In this document: positions 8,616 through 17,152 of the stretch, piece by piece
How positions within the stretch are numbered: the first letter of the stretch is position 1
How the letters are laid out: each line of letters begins with the position of its first letter
DNA from: an uncultured Chryseobacterium sp.
Lineage (GTDB): Bacteria; Bacteroidota; Bacteroidia; Flavobacteriales; Weeksellaceae
Direction: 5' to 3'
Assembly: GCA_913778085.1 (NCBI GenBank)
Contig: CAJYXJ010000014.1
Coordinates: 1-64,000 of the forward strand
DNA length: 64,000 nt
Program-made: the position numbers and the translations under genes
Notes under the pieces: generated by a model
The model's database searches: none
Seen by the model: the letters and a program-made list of their open reading frames with translations, nothing else
Told to the model about the DNA's origin: nothing

Positions 8616-9209
8616 ATGACTACACTATTAAAATCCGGTTTACTTGCAGGTTTCTTATTGGTCTCCGCAAGCTTGATGAGTAAAGACAGAGACTTTTCTA
8701 TTTCGGTAGGAAATGTAACGGCAAAAACGGTAAATTTCGAAATTGCCAACGCAAAAAAAGTTTCTCTTTTTGTATATAACGATATAGAAGGTGAACTTTT
8801 TTCTGAGAAACTTGATACGGAGAATGCAGTGAAGTCATACAACCTTCAGGATCTTGCTTCAGGAACCTATTATTTGGTAGCGGAATCTGAAACAAAGGTA
8901 GAAAAATACAGAATCAGCATCGGTAATAATAATGTTGTGGAAGTTGAAAAGACTCCTGTAAGTTCTGTCAACAAGCCGGAATACAGCATTTCCGGAAATA
9001 TGGTGAAGCTTCATATGGCAGATGTAAAAAGCACAGTAAATGTTTCCGTATACGATTTTTCAAATAACCTGTTTTACAGCGCTAATAAAAACGCCAAGAA
9101 CGGTGAACTGAACATGACATTTGATCTTGATCCGAAAACTTCATCCAATTACATCATCAGGATTGAGGAAAACGGAAATGTTTTCAATAAGATTATTCCG
9201 CTGAAATAA
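8616..9209 (+). CDS. Exported protein with two beta-sandwich repeats, unknown function
   Basis: A 197-aa protein with a signal peptide (about 1-22). It has two related beta-rich parts. The first contains KKVSLFVYNDIEGELFSEKL and LASGTYYLVAESE. The second contains VNVSVYDFSNNLFYSANK and SNYIIRIEENGNVFNKIIPLK in pieces. Both resemble the DUF3244 / type IX C-terminal-domain style of module, in which a tension strand is followed by GxYxLxxxxG, although the gene lacks the large passenger domain of type IX cargo. It is transcribed alone and followed by a strong terminator. It is probably periplasmic or surface-associated. Confidence 0.5.
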   Translation: MTTLLKSGLLAGFLLVSASLMSKDRDFSISVGNVTAKTVNFEIANAKKVSLFVYNDIEGELFSEKLDTENAVKSYNLQDLASGTYYLVAESETKVEKYRISIGNNNVVEVEKTPVSSVNKPEYSISGNMVKLHMADVKSTVNVSVYDFSNNLFYSANKNAKNGELNMTFDLDPKTSSNYIIRIEENGNVFNKIIPLK

Positions 9210-9294
9210 ACCTAAATATATTATTTACATATATTCTATTTTTATATAGTGTTCCGGATAAAACCGGATAAAATTTTACGTACAGTTATTTTTT

Positions 9295-9342
9295 TGAGGC
9301 ATTTCTTTTTTGTAATCACGGAAAAAGAGGTGCCTCATTTTT
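9295..9342 (+). terminator. Rho-independent terminator after 8616-9209
   Basis: TGAGGCA (9295-9301) pairs with TGCCTCA (9331-9337), and an inner TCTTTTT/AAAAAGA stem extends it. A TTTTTAAG run follows. Confidence 0.7.
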
Positions 9343-9848
9343 AAGATTAAAGATTCAAAGTTTAAAGTTGAATACTATTTTTTTTCAGTAGCCATTCAGA
9401 ACAAAAATACCACATTATTTAACATCACTTCGATTTAAAAGCCGTCTCCTAACCTTTCCGTTTAAAAACTGAAGTTCATGAAAGGCAACTGCATCGAATG
9501 AAGCAAAAATCTCTGCTATTTTTCTGATTCTTACGCTAAACCTAAGTTGATGAGCTGTTAAAATGCTACATCTGACAAATGAGCCACTTTCAACAAGCTT
9601 AGGTAACATTGCCCAGTAGCATGGTTTGACTATTATACGTACACGGAATTTACGTTATTTAATTTATTTTCAGTCGTTTAATTTAATAAGAGATTGGAAT
9701 TTTAAATAAAGTTTTTATTGAAAAGTAACAAATGATTTACTATTCCCTTTGATTGCTATATTGACAAGAAAAACTTCCGTCATCCGGCCTTCTTCCTGTA
9801 GGCTATTAATCCGGTTTTTATTTTGTTACACTTTATTTAGTCAGATCT
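9343..9848. other. Intergenic region with a possible gene fragment
   Basis: About 500 bp with no confident gene. A minus-strand frame at 9415-9609 could encode 64 residues containing FDAVAFHELQFLNGKVRRRL. It is not recognised, has no promoter in view, and may be a relic of a larger gene. At 9341-9376 there is a simple ATTCAAAGTTTAAAG-type sequence that recurs near 49573-49610. Confidence 0.3.
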
Positions 9849-9876
9849 AAAAAAAAGCATCGTCGGTTGACGATGC
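9849..9876 (-). terminator. Terminator of the gnd-zwf-pgl operon
   Basis: AGCATCGTC and GACGATGCT (9857-9876) form a perfect 9-bp stem with a 2-4 nt loop. On the minus strand it is followed by a run of eight T. It lies just after the pgl stop codon. Confidence 0.8.
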
Positions 9877-9902
9877 TGTATGATATTTTCTGTTTCGATT
9901 TA

Positions 9903-10613
9903 TTATCCTTTTGCCTTTTCATCGGTAAAAAACACCAATCCTTCTTTCGGGCGGATCAGCTGCAGCGGATAGATTGTAGGATTGTATTTACCGTTTACCA
10001 CTTCATTCAGCGCATGTTTTTTCGATTCTCCGAAGGCTACCACCAGGATATGTTCTGCTTTGTTGATAATGGGTGCCGTAAGGGTAATTCTAAACATTTC
10101 CTGCGGTTTAAGATAGTAGGCATCAACCCACTTTTCCTTTTCTTCCAAAACTTTTTCTCCCGGAAATAAGGAAGCCGTATGGCCGTCGTCCCCCATTCCC
10201 AAAAGGATAAAATCGAAAATTCCTTCTTCACCAAGAACTCCTCTGATCTGCTGTTCATATTCTTTTGCATACACTTCAGGCTCTACTCCCTCTTTATACA
10301 TCGGAAAAATATGCTCTCCGTTTACAGGAACCCTGTGCAGAAGGGTTTCAAATGTCATTTTGGCATTGCTCTTTTCGTTATCCAACGGAACCCAACGCTC
10401 GTCAACCCAGAAAAAACAGATTTTTCCCCACTCCACTCTCTGAGAATATTTTTCGGTAGCTAAAAGGCTGAAAATTGCCTTTGGGGAAGATCCGCCGCTT
10501 AACGCGACGGTAAAACGGCCTTTTTGAGCAATTGATTTTCCGGCAAGTTCTACAAAAGCATCTGCCGCCTTTTGATATAAAGTATCTAAATCATTAAATA
10601 CGGTAATATTCAT
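9903..10613 (-). CDS. pgl: 6-phosphogluconolactonase
   Basis: A 236-aa cytoplasmic enzyme that hydrolyses 6-phosphogluconolactone to 6-phosphogluconate, the second step of the oxidative pentose phosphate pathway. It shows the family's phosphate-binding motif ALSGGSSPKAIF (about 33-44), the WVDERWVP segment and GMGDDGHTASLFPG, and it has full length. It follows zwf by 22 bp on the same strand, in the order gnd-zwf-pgl, and is closed by a terminator. Assignment is secure. Confidence 0.95.
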   Translation of the reverse strand: MNITVFNDLDTLYQKAADAFVELAGKSIAQKGRFTVALSGGSSPKAIFSLLATEKYSQRVEWGKICFFWVDERWVPLDNEKSNAKMTFETLLHRVPVNGEHIFPMYKEGVEPEVYAKEYEQQIRGVLGEEGIFDFILLGMGDDGHTASLFPGEKVLEEKEKWVDAYYLKPQEMFRITLTAPIINKAEHILVVAFGESKKHALNEVVNGKYNPTIYPLQLIRPKEGLVFFTDEKAKG

Positions 10614-10635
10614 TTTCTCTTTGTTTGATTTTTAT

Positions 10636-12117
10636 TTATACCCAGGTATGTCCCTGCCTTTCCACCAGGGTAAAACTGTCTTTCGGTCCCCATGTTCCGG
10701 CTTCGTAATTCGGGAAGAATATGTCTTTGTTATTTTCCCAGGCCTCCTGGATGGTTTTTACAACATCCCACGCTTCTTCTACCTGATCGGAACGCATAAA
10801 TAAGGTAAGGTCTCCCATCAGTGCATCCAAAAGTAAGGTTTCATATGCTTCCGGAGTATCTTCCTGGCAGGCAAAATTATCGAAGATCATCTCCACCGGT
10901 TTCAAGACCAGTGAAAGTCCCGGTTTTTTTGTCATAAACTGTAACCTGATATCCATCAATGGCTGTATATTGATGATCAGGCGGTTGGCTGAAAGATGCT
11001 GCTGACTGTCCGAAAATGTTGAATGCGGAAGCGGTTTGAACTGAATGGTAATGTAAGAATGTTTCTCCTTCATCTTCTTTCCCGTTCTTACATAGAACGG
11101 AACCCCCTGCCATCTTTCATTATCCAGATAGAATTTTACCGCAGCAAACGTTTCCGTATTGGAATTTGGTGCTATACCTTCTTCCTGGCGGTATCCTTTT
11201 ACTTCAACTCCGTTTACGGTGCCTTTACCATATTGTCCTCTTACGGCATAATGATCTACCTTATCCGGAGAAATCCGCCGGATAGATTTCAGGACATCTA
11301 CCTTCCGGTCTCTGATCTCACCGGCTTCCAGCGAAACAGGCGGCTCCATCGCTATCATGCACAGAATCTGAAGCAGGTGATTCTGGATCATATCCCGCAG
11401 AGCGCCGGTCTGCTCGTAGAAACTTCCTCTGGTTTCAACACCCACCTCCTCAGCAACCGTAATCTGTACCGATTCTATGTATTTATAATCCCACAAAGGC
11501 TCGAAAATAGAATTTCCGAATCTGAAGGCCAGGATATTCTGTACCGTTTCTTTTCCCAGATAATGATCGATACGGTAGATCTGCTCTTCTTCAAATGTTT
11601 CCGCCAGAAGACCGTTGAGCTCTATGGCCGACTGCTTGTCATGCCCGAAAGGTTTTTCGATGATGATCCTGTCCTTCTGAGGATCTGATGCCAGGGATGA
11701 GTTTTTGATATGATTGGAAATTGTAGCTACAAAATTCGGACCTATGGAAAGGTAGAACAGCCTGTTCCCTCTCATTCCATAAATTTCATCAAGGCTGTTC
11801 AGCTTTTGCTGAAGCTTCTCATAAGAACTTTCCTGATCAAGCTGATGCTGAAAGTATGTAATATGCGCCTGAAAACCGGCCCAATCCTGTGAAGTTATCT
11901 TTTTCCTGGAAAAATTCTCAAGGTTTTCCTTAATATAGCTTTTAAAATGTTCGTCGGTATTTTCAGATCTTCCCAAGGCTACAATGTTGAAGCCTTTAGG
12001 CATTCTTCCGTCGATATATAAATTATAAAAGGCAGGAAAAAGCTTTCTTTTTGCCAGGTCTCCTGTAGCACCGAAAATAATGATGGTGGTTGGCTGCAAG
12101 ATTTTATTGTCGTTCAT
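10636..12117 (-). CDS. zwf: Glucose-6-phosphate 1-dehydrogenase
   Basis: A 493-aa enzyme that oxidises glucose 6-phosphate to 6-phosphogluconolactone with NAD(P)+. The nucleotide-binding GATGDLAKRKLFPA lies near residues 15-28, and the active-site signature RIDHYLGKETVQN is present, as are EKPFGHD and the C-terminal substrate loop. Length is typical of the family. It sits 15 bp downstream of gnd and upstream of pgl, giving the complete oxidative branch in one operon that supplies NADPH and pentoses. Confidence 0.96.
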   Translation of the reverse strand: MNDNKILQPTTIIIFGATGDLAKRKLFPAFYNLYIDGRMPKGFNIVALGRSENTDEHFKSYIKENLENFSRKKITSQDWAGFQAHITYFQHQLDQESSYEKLQQKLNSLDEIYGMRGNRLFYLSIGPNFVATISNHIKNSSLASDPQKDRIIIEKPFGHDKQSAIELNGLLAETFEEEQIYRIDHYLGKETVQNILAFRFGNSIFEPLWDYKYIESVQITVAEEVGVETRGSFYEQTGALRDMIQNHLLQILCMIAMEPPVSLEAGEIRDRKVDVLKSIRRISPDKVDHYAVRGQYGKGTVNGVEVKGYRQEEGIAPNSNTETFAAVKFYLDNERWQGVPFYVRTGKKMKEKHSYITIQFKPLPHSTFSDSQQHLSANRLIINIQPLMDIRLQFMTKKPGLSLVLKPVEMIFDNFACQEDTPEAYETLLLDALMGDLTLFMRSDQVEEAWDVVKTIQEAWENNKDIFFPNYEAGTWGPKDSFTLVERQGHTWV

Positions 12118-12132
12118 TTGTCTACCTGAATT

Positions 12133-13551
12133 TTAATTAGTTGAACTCTCCCAGGATGTGTGAAAAATACCATCCCGGTCGATTCTCTGATATGTATGTG
12201 CTCCGAAATAATCGCGCTGCGCCTGAATAAGGTTTACCGGAAGGGATTCCGTCGTATAGGCGTCAAAATATCCCAGAGCCGTCTGAAGTCCGAGGCTTGA
12301 AACACCGTTGGATACGGCATACGCTGCCGTATTTCTCAATGCTTTGATTTTTGATTTTACAATTTGTGAAATTTCTTCATCCAGAAGGATGTTGCTCAAA
12401 CTGTCATTTTTGGTATAGGCCGAATAAAATTTTTCCAAGAGTAAAGAACGGATGATACAGCCGCCTCTCCAGATTTTCACGACATCCTTTAAAGGAATAT
12501 TGAAGCTGTATTCTTCGGAAGCCTTTACCAGCAGCGCAAGACCTTGTGCATAGCTGATCAAAGTTGCCAGATATAAGGCATCACCCACTTCTTTAATGAA
12601 CAATTCTTTGTTTTCCGGAATGCTGATTTCTTTTTCTGTGTACAATTGAGAGGCCTCGATTCTTTCATCCTTATAGGCTGATAAAATTCTTGAAGTAACA
12701 GCAATATCGATCGTTGGGATTGAAACACCGATTTCCATTGCCTGCTCGGACGTCCATTTTCCCGTTCCTTTGGCTCCGGCTTTGTCAAGGATATGATCTA
12801 CCAGATAGCCGTCTGCCAGATCATCTTTCTGCCGGAAGATATCTCTAGTGATTTCAATCAGGAAGGAGTTCATTTCGCCATTATTCCAGTCTCTGAAAAC
12901 TTCATAAAGTTCATCATTGCTGAGACCGGCTCCTCTTTTCAGAAGGTCATAAGCCTCGCTGATCAGTTGCATAATGGCATATTCTATACCGTTGTGAACC
13001 ATTTTTACATAGTTTCCGGCAGAGCTTTTCCCCATGTAGGCCGTACAGGCTTCACCGTCCACTTTTGCAGCGATTGCTTCCAGCATAGGCTTCAGGAGTT
13101 TAAAAGCTTCGAGATCGCCGCCCGGCATAATACTCGGTCCTTTTCTCGCTCCCTTCTCACCGCCTGAAACCCCCATTCCCATGAAATGGAGATTCTTAGA
13201 TGCCAGATCGGCAATCCGTCTTTCGGTATCCCTAAAATAAGAATTCCCTGCATCAATCACAATATCGCCCTCACTCAGAAGCGGTGTTATATTTTCCAGC
13301 ACGGCATCTACCGGCTTTCCTGCGGGAACCATTAAGATGATTTTTCTTGGAGTTTCCAGTGACGCTACGAAATCTTCCAGAGAACCTATTCCTTTAAGGT
13401 GCATGTCCGGCGTCGATCCTTCATGCAGTTCCCGTACTTTTTCCGTATCCAGATCGAATCCAGCGATTGAAAAACCGTTCTCCGCAATGTTGTAAAGAAG
13501 GTTTCTTCCCATCACTCCGAGCCCGATCATCCCGTAATTATATCTTTCCAT
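12133..13551 (-). CDS. gnd: 6-phosphogluconate dehydrogenase, decarboxylating
   Basis: A 472-aa enzyme converting 6-phosphogluconate to ribulose 5-phosphate with CO2 and NAD(P)H. The N-terminal Rossmann motif is GLGVMGRNLLYNIAENG. The substrate signature GVSGGEKGARKGPSIMPGG contains the expected catalytic loop (most homologues have GGEEGAR; here it is GGEKGAR). The helical C-terminal domain ends in the RDYFGAHTYQRID segment. It is the first gene of the gnd-zwf-pgl operon. No clear -7 consensus could be placed upstream. Confidence 0.96.
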   Translation of the reverse strand: MERYNYGMIGLGVMGRNLLYNIAENGFSIAGFDLDTEKVRELHEGSTPDMHLKGIGSLEDFVASLETPRKIILMVPAGKPVDAVLENITPLLSEGDIVIDAGNSYFRDTERRIADLASKNLHFMGMGVSGGEKGARKGPSIMPGGDLEAFKLLKPMLEAIAAKVDGEACTAYMGKSSAGNYVKMVHNGIEYAIMQLISEAYDLLKRGAGLSNDELYEVFRDWNNGEMNSFLIEITRDIFRQKDDLADGYLVDHILDKAGAKGTGKWTSEQAMEIGVSIPTIDIAVTSRILSAYKDERIEASQLYTEKEISIPENKELFIKEVGDALYLATLISYAQGLALLVKASEEYSFNIPLKDVVKIWRGGCIIRSLLLEKFYSAYTKNDSLSNILLDEEISQIVKSKIKALRNTAAYAVSNGVSSLGLQTALGYFDAYTTESLPVNLIQAQRDYFGAHTYQRIDRDGIFHTSWESSTN

Positions 13552-13938
13552 TATATCGTTATTAATATGAATTCTATTATACGGAGTATAAAATTACGCA
13601 AATGCTCTTTAGTAAAAAAATAAAAAGGGTTAAAAATTATCTGCGCTATTCGTTTAATCCTCATTTACAACAAAATACATTATTTACTTATGACAGCCTT
13701 ATCATATTTTATAAAGCAGAAAAAATTCACTATTTTACAGAATGTTTTATGACCCGCATGACGCGGCTCATAGCCCGGCAGTAAACTTTTTAATACTTTT
13801 AGAACAGAAAATCTAACCGCCTGAAGTACTATAAATTTTGGTAGCGGGTCTAAAAACTGATTGCTCTTCCTAATCTCCCGCAGATTCTGCTGACCATTCA
13901 GATTTTTTATCAGAAAATTATTTTAAGTATAAATATAA
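13552..13938. other. Divergent intergenic region between gnd and the glycosylase gene
   Basis: About 390 bp holding the promoters of gnd (minus) and the DNA glycosylase gene (plus). It is AT-rich and I see no perfect TAnnTTTG element, RNA gene or convincing ORF. Confidence 0.4.
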
Positions 13939-14556
13939 ATGAAGCGAAAACTGAATCTTTCCTACTATCAGAACCCCAACGTCGAATTCATGGCTAAAGA
14001 CCTCTTGGGTAAAGCCCTGTATACCAATAGAAATGGAGGCCTTACTGCGGGGATTATAACGGAGACAGAGGCTTATTTCGGCATTGATGATAAAGGCTCA
14101 CACGTTTATGGAAACCGCAGGACAGGCAGAACGGAAATCATCTACGGTTCCGGAGGCTTTACGTATGTCTACCTATGCTACGGAATCCATCACTTGCTGA
14201 ATATTGTTGTTTCAGGCAATGATGATCCGAAGTGTGTTTTAATAAGAGCGGTCGAGCCATTTCTGGGTAATGAAATAATAGCAGAACGAAGGAAAATGCC
14301 TGTTACGGGCATAGCCGTTTCTTCCGGCCCCGGTTCCCTCACAAAAGCCTTAGGCATTGATGCTTCCTTTAACAAAAAAGATCTGTCCGGTGATGAAATC
14401 TGGATCGAAGACGTTGGAAACAGGTATGCTCCCGAAGAAATTGCCGCAGTTCCGCGCATCGGAATTGCATATGCCGGGGAACATGCTCTACTGCCGTTAC
14501 GGTTCTATATTAAGGGTAATAGATTTGTTAGTAAAAAAGTAAAATCCGTTTTGTAA
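13939..14556 (+). CDS. DNA-3-methyladenine glycosylase (AAG/MPG family)
   Basis: A 205-aa base-excision repair enzyme that removes alkylated purines from DNA. It has the AAG family signature ITETEAYFG with the catalytic Glu, the GRRTGRTEIIYG-like loop (NRRTGRTEIIYGSGG), YVYLCYGIHHLLNIVV, and the late GPGSLTKALGI motif. Length is normal for bacterial members. It stands alone on the plus strand, with no linked repair genes. Confidence 0.92.
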   Translation: MKRKLNLSYYQNPNVEFMAKDLLGKALYTNRNGGLTAGIITETEAYFGIDDKGSHVYGNRRTGRTEIIYGSGGFTYVYLCYGIHHLLNIVVSGNDDPKCVLIRAVEPFLGNEIIAERRKMPVTGIAVSSGPGSLTKALGIDASFNKKDLSGDEIWIEDVGNRYAPEEIAAVPRIGIAYAGEHALLPLRFYIKGNRFVSKKVKSVL

Positions 14557-14728
14557 GCAGCCCATCAATAAATGAGACAACTGTTATTCACCTGCTGAAA
14601 TCTGTCATATATCCACTGTACATCTGATTAACAACAAAATATACCTGCATTTGAAAAATATTTCCCACAGTAGTGTACTCAAATTCATGAAAATTGATTA
14701 ACTTCGACAAGAACCAAATCTTATGTTT

Positions 14729-14872
14729 ATGAAAAATTTAAAAAAAGTCAACAGACAGGAAATGAAGACCATTACGGGCGGAATTAACTGCCCCGGCGGT
14801 CAGATATGTTTAATCAACGGAAAATGGCAATGCAGGCCGTACGACGGATGTGGCGGCGGAAATCAGCCTTAA
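14729..14872 (+). CDS. Small GG-leader bacteriocin-like peptide 1
   Basis: A 47-codon ORF starting MKNLKKVNRQEMKTITGG. This is a short basic leader ending in the double-glycine cleavage site (TGG at residues 16-18) used by C39-peptidase ABC exporters. The core has four Cys (NCPGG, ICLI, CRPY, GCGGG) and a Gly-rich end. It belongs in style to the small bacteriocin-like peptides common in Chryseobacterium. An in-frame ATG at 14723 would add two residues; the second ATG gives the standard MKN start. No exporter or modification gene is adjacent. Activity is not shown by sequence. Confidence 0.7.
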   Translation: MKNLKKVNRQEMKTITGGINCPGGQICLINGKWQCRPYDGCGGGNQP

Positions 14873-14897
14873 CTCATTTTAACCCAAATCCTTTATT

Positions 14898-15044
14898 ATG
14901 AAAAATTATAAAAAAATCTCAAGGAGCCAGCTGAAAGGTATCAACGGCGGGGCTTCGGGCTGTTCCGAGGCATGCTGTCCACCTCCGGGCATTAAAAGAT
15001 GTCCATGGGTAATCTGTATTATTGCTTGTCCCGTAACAAGCTAA
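14898..15044 (+). CDS. Small GG-leader bacteriocin-like peptide 2
   Basis: A 48-codon ORF starting MKNYKKISRSQLKGINGG, a leader homologous to that of the peptide 25 bp upstream (shared MKN-KK-R-x-x-K-x-I-x-GG). The core is rich in Cys (GCSEACCPP, RCPWVICIIACP), with six Cys in 30 residues, suggesting disulfides or modification. It is co-transcribed with peptide 1 and followed by a strong terminator. The leader is conserved while the cores diverge, which is typical of exported peptide families. Confidence 0.7.
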   Translation: MKNYKKISRSQLKGINGGASGCSEACCPPPGIKRCPWVICIIACPVTS

Positions 15045-15067
15045 CATGCAAAACGGTTAAGCAAAAT

Positions 15068-15108
15068 AAAATCCTGCGGAATGATTATTTCCGCAGGATT
15101 TTTATTTT
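15068..15108 (+). terminator. Terminator of the GG-peptide pair
   Basis: AAATCCTGCGGAA and TTCCGCAGGATTT pair perfectly around a short ATGATTA loop and are followed by TTTATTTTTTTT. Confidence 0.85.
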
Positions 15109-15189
15109 TTTTCTATGCGATGCGCATTTAAACAATCGAATTCTTCTCCCTTGTCCAAAATAATTTAATCCGATCCTTAAAATCCCTAT

Positions 15190-15915
15190 TTAGTCCTTTT
15201 TATTGCCATGGTTCTTTTTTGGCGGACCATTTCCTAAAAACCGGCGAGTGAAATCTTCAAACTCTTTCCTGTAACTCCGGCCGACTGGAATAGATATTTT
15301 TCCGATCAGAATTTCCTGGCTGTTGATAGAAGTAATATAGGACGAATTGACCAAAAAAGACCGGTGGATCCTAACAAACCCTTTATCATATAAAAGGCCG
15401 GCAAGTTCGGAAACGGTACTTTTGGAAACCGTAATGGATGTACCCTGAAAATAGACCTTAAGGTCATTCCCAAAGCTCTCAAAATAAAGAATCTCTTTGA
15501 TCAAAATCTTGTGGTTAAATCCGCCCGATTTGAAAATCAGGAAATCAGGCTCCGGAAAAATGTTGCTTTTTCTCATCATCCGCTGAACCGAACGGAAAAA
15601 GCGTTCAAAAGTAATAGGCTTCAAAAGATAATCGACGGCTTCCAGCTCAAAGCCCTCAACAGCGTAATCGCGGTGGGCAGTCGTGAAAATAACTGACGGC
15701 TTTTTATCGAGTGATTTAAAAAATTCAATCCCGTTCAGATCAGGCATCTGAATATCGAGAAACATCAGGTCTACCTGCTGACCCCGCAGAATTCTGTAAG
15801 CTTCCATAGCATTATTACAAGTTGCCACGATCTTCAGTTCTCCCATTTTAGAAATATGATTTTCCAGCAGGCTGATGGCCAACGGTTCGTCATCTACAAG
15901 AATACATTTAATCAT
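15190..15915 (-). CDS. LytTR-family response regulator
   Basis: A 241-aa response regulator. The receiver domain (1-~120) has DDEPLAISLLENHI, the phosphoacceptor Asp in LMFLDIQMPDLNG, the TTAH switch Thr and KPITFERFF with the conserved Lys. Residues ~130-230 form a LytTR DNA-binding domain (ILYFESFGNDLKVYF; FVRIHRSFLVNSSYI). It overlaps the kinase gene by 8 bp, so the two are co-translated. Targets are unknown; the GG-peptide genes lie next door on the other strand but no LytTR repeats could be confidently placed there. Confidence 0.9.
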   Translation of the reverse strand: MIKCILVDDEPLAISLLENHISKMGELKIVATCNNAMEAYRILRGQQVDLMFLDIQMPDLNGIEFFKSLDKKPSVIFTTAHRDYAVEGFELEAVDYLLKPITFERFFRSVQRMMRKSNIFPEPDFLIFKSGGFNHKILIKEILYFESFGNDLKVYFQGTSITVSKSTVSELAGLLYDKGFVRIHRSFLVNSSYITSINSQEILIGKISIPVGRSYRKEFEDFTRRFLGNGPPKKNHGNKKD

Positions 15916-17017
15916 TTTGCAAAGGCGTTTTAATGGTTATGAGAAAACGGTCTTTTCTCTTTTCGAGATCGAATGAATATCGGCCTGCATAATACAGCTC
16001 AAGCTGCTGCCTGACATTCTGAAGACCTATTCCAAGCCCCTCCTCCGTTTTATTTCCGGAACAGCTGTTTTCAACGTGAAATACAGCTGATTCAGGACCG
16101 GAAACAAGTGAAATAAAAATCTCAACCTTTCCCCCGGTCTTCTCCGCCCCATGCTTAAAAGCATTCTCTACCAGCGAAAGATACAACAGTGGCGGAACGG
16201 ATGCCGGAAATGGAACTTTTTCCAATACCTCAACGGTCAGGCGTTCATCATACCGCAGTTTTTCAAGTCCGATATAATCCCTTATAATTTTCATTTCTTC
16301 GGATACGCTTACCATTTTATGCTGGCCTTTTCCAAGTACATAATCCAGGATATCGGACAGGCGGCCGACGGACGGAGCCGTGGCTTCCGAATCGGACAGT
16401 GCCAATGAATAGATATTATTTAACGTATTGAATAAAAAATGAGGATTCAACTGGGATTTCAGCACTTTGAGCTCCAGTTCGGCCTTTTCCTTCTGCAGTT
16501 GAAGCCGGCTGTGCTTCTCATTTTTATACCGCAGCATAAACATGATGGAAGTAAAAATAAAAGCTCCGGAAATAATGGGAAGGATATAACAGAACAACAG
16601 GTATTGAATGTCGGTAAAAATATCGGCCAGGCTGTCTTTAGGATAATCCGCAAATAAAGGTTCTGCAAGATACACGATGAAGATGCGGTTCATGACACCC
16701 AGGATATACAGGCTCATTAAAAGAAAGACGGTACAAGCAAAGTATCTTCCCGAATCAAAATATTTCCTGACGAGTATAAAATAAATGAAATTCGCGCCTA
16801 TTACCTGAAATATCCAATGGCAGAAGTCGTAGTAAAAAAGTTCGCTGAAATCCGGATAATCATGTTCACCGTAATTCCTCGCTACCCCAAACAGCAGCAA
16901 GGCGATCCAGAAGGGGATCTGGTATCCGGCTGCTTTGCTAAATTTTGATCGTAAGGCTATATCCATGAAGTTCAAAATTACGGATTTAAAATTCTTTATC
17001 TCCTTAAAGTATTTCAA
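15908..17017 (-). CDS. LytS-like sensor histidine kinase (His_kinase family)
   Basis: A 369-aa membrane kinase. The N-terminal ~165 residues contain about four membrane segments without a recognisable sensor domain. They are followed by a coiled linker, then the His_kinase box QLNPHFLFNTLNNIYSLAL with the phosphorylated His, and a GHKL ATPase (ENAFKHGAEK; GIGLQNVRQQLELYY). It pairs with the overlapping LytTR regulator. A second in-frame Met at residue 18 (16966) is an equally possible start. Confidence 0.88.
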   Translation of the reverse strand: MKYFKEIKNFKSVILNFMDIALRSKFSKAAGYQIPFWIALLLFGVARNYGEHDYPDFSELFYYDFCHWIFQVIGANFIYFILVRKYFDSGRYFACTVFLLMSLYILGVMNRIFIVYLAEPLFADYPKDSLADIFTDIQYLLFCYILPIISGAFIFTSIMFMLRYKNEKHSRLQLQKEKAELELKVLKSQLNPHFLFNTLNNIYSLALSDSEATAPSVGRLSDILDYVLGKGQHKMVSVSEEMKIIRDYIGLEKLRYDERLTVEVLEKVPFPASVPPLLYLSLVENAFKHGAEKTGGKVEIFISLVSGPESAVFHVENSCSGNKTEEGLGIGLQNVRQQLELYYAGRYSFDLEKRKDRFLITIKTPLQND

Positions 17018-17152
17018 AGCCCTTTATACTCATGCGGACTGCTATTTTAAGCATATAAAAGCAAAACCCGGTTGCCTGTCATCATAATCCTGCTGTTGGC
17101 AGAAAGTCGTGAAATCGTATGGATAAGTAAAGGAATTTTGCAAAAAGTAATT

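Noticed and set aside
17072-17152. N-terminal extension of the acyltransferase
   Set aside because: The extra 27 residues do not resemble the family start (GLDHLRALA), and the ATG at 17153 gives a standard protein.
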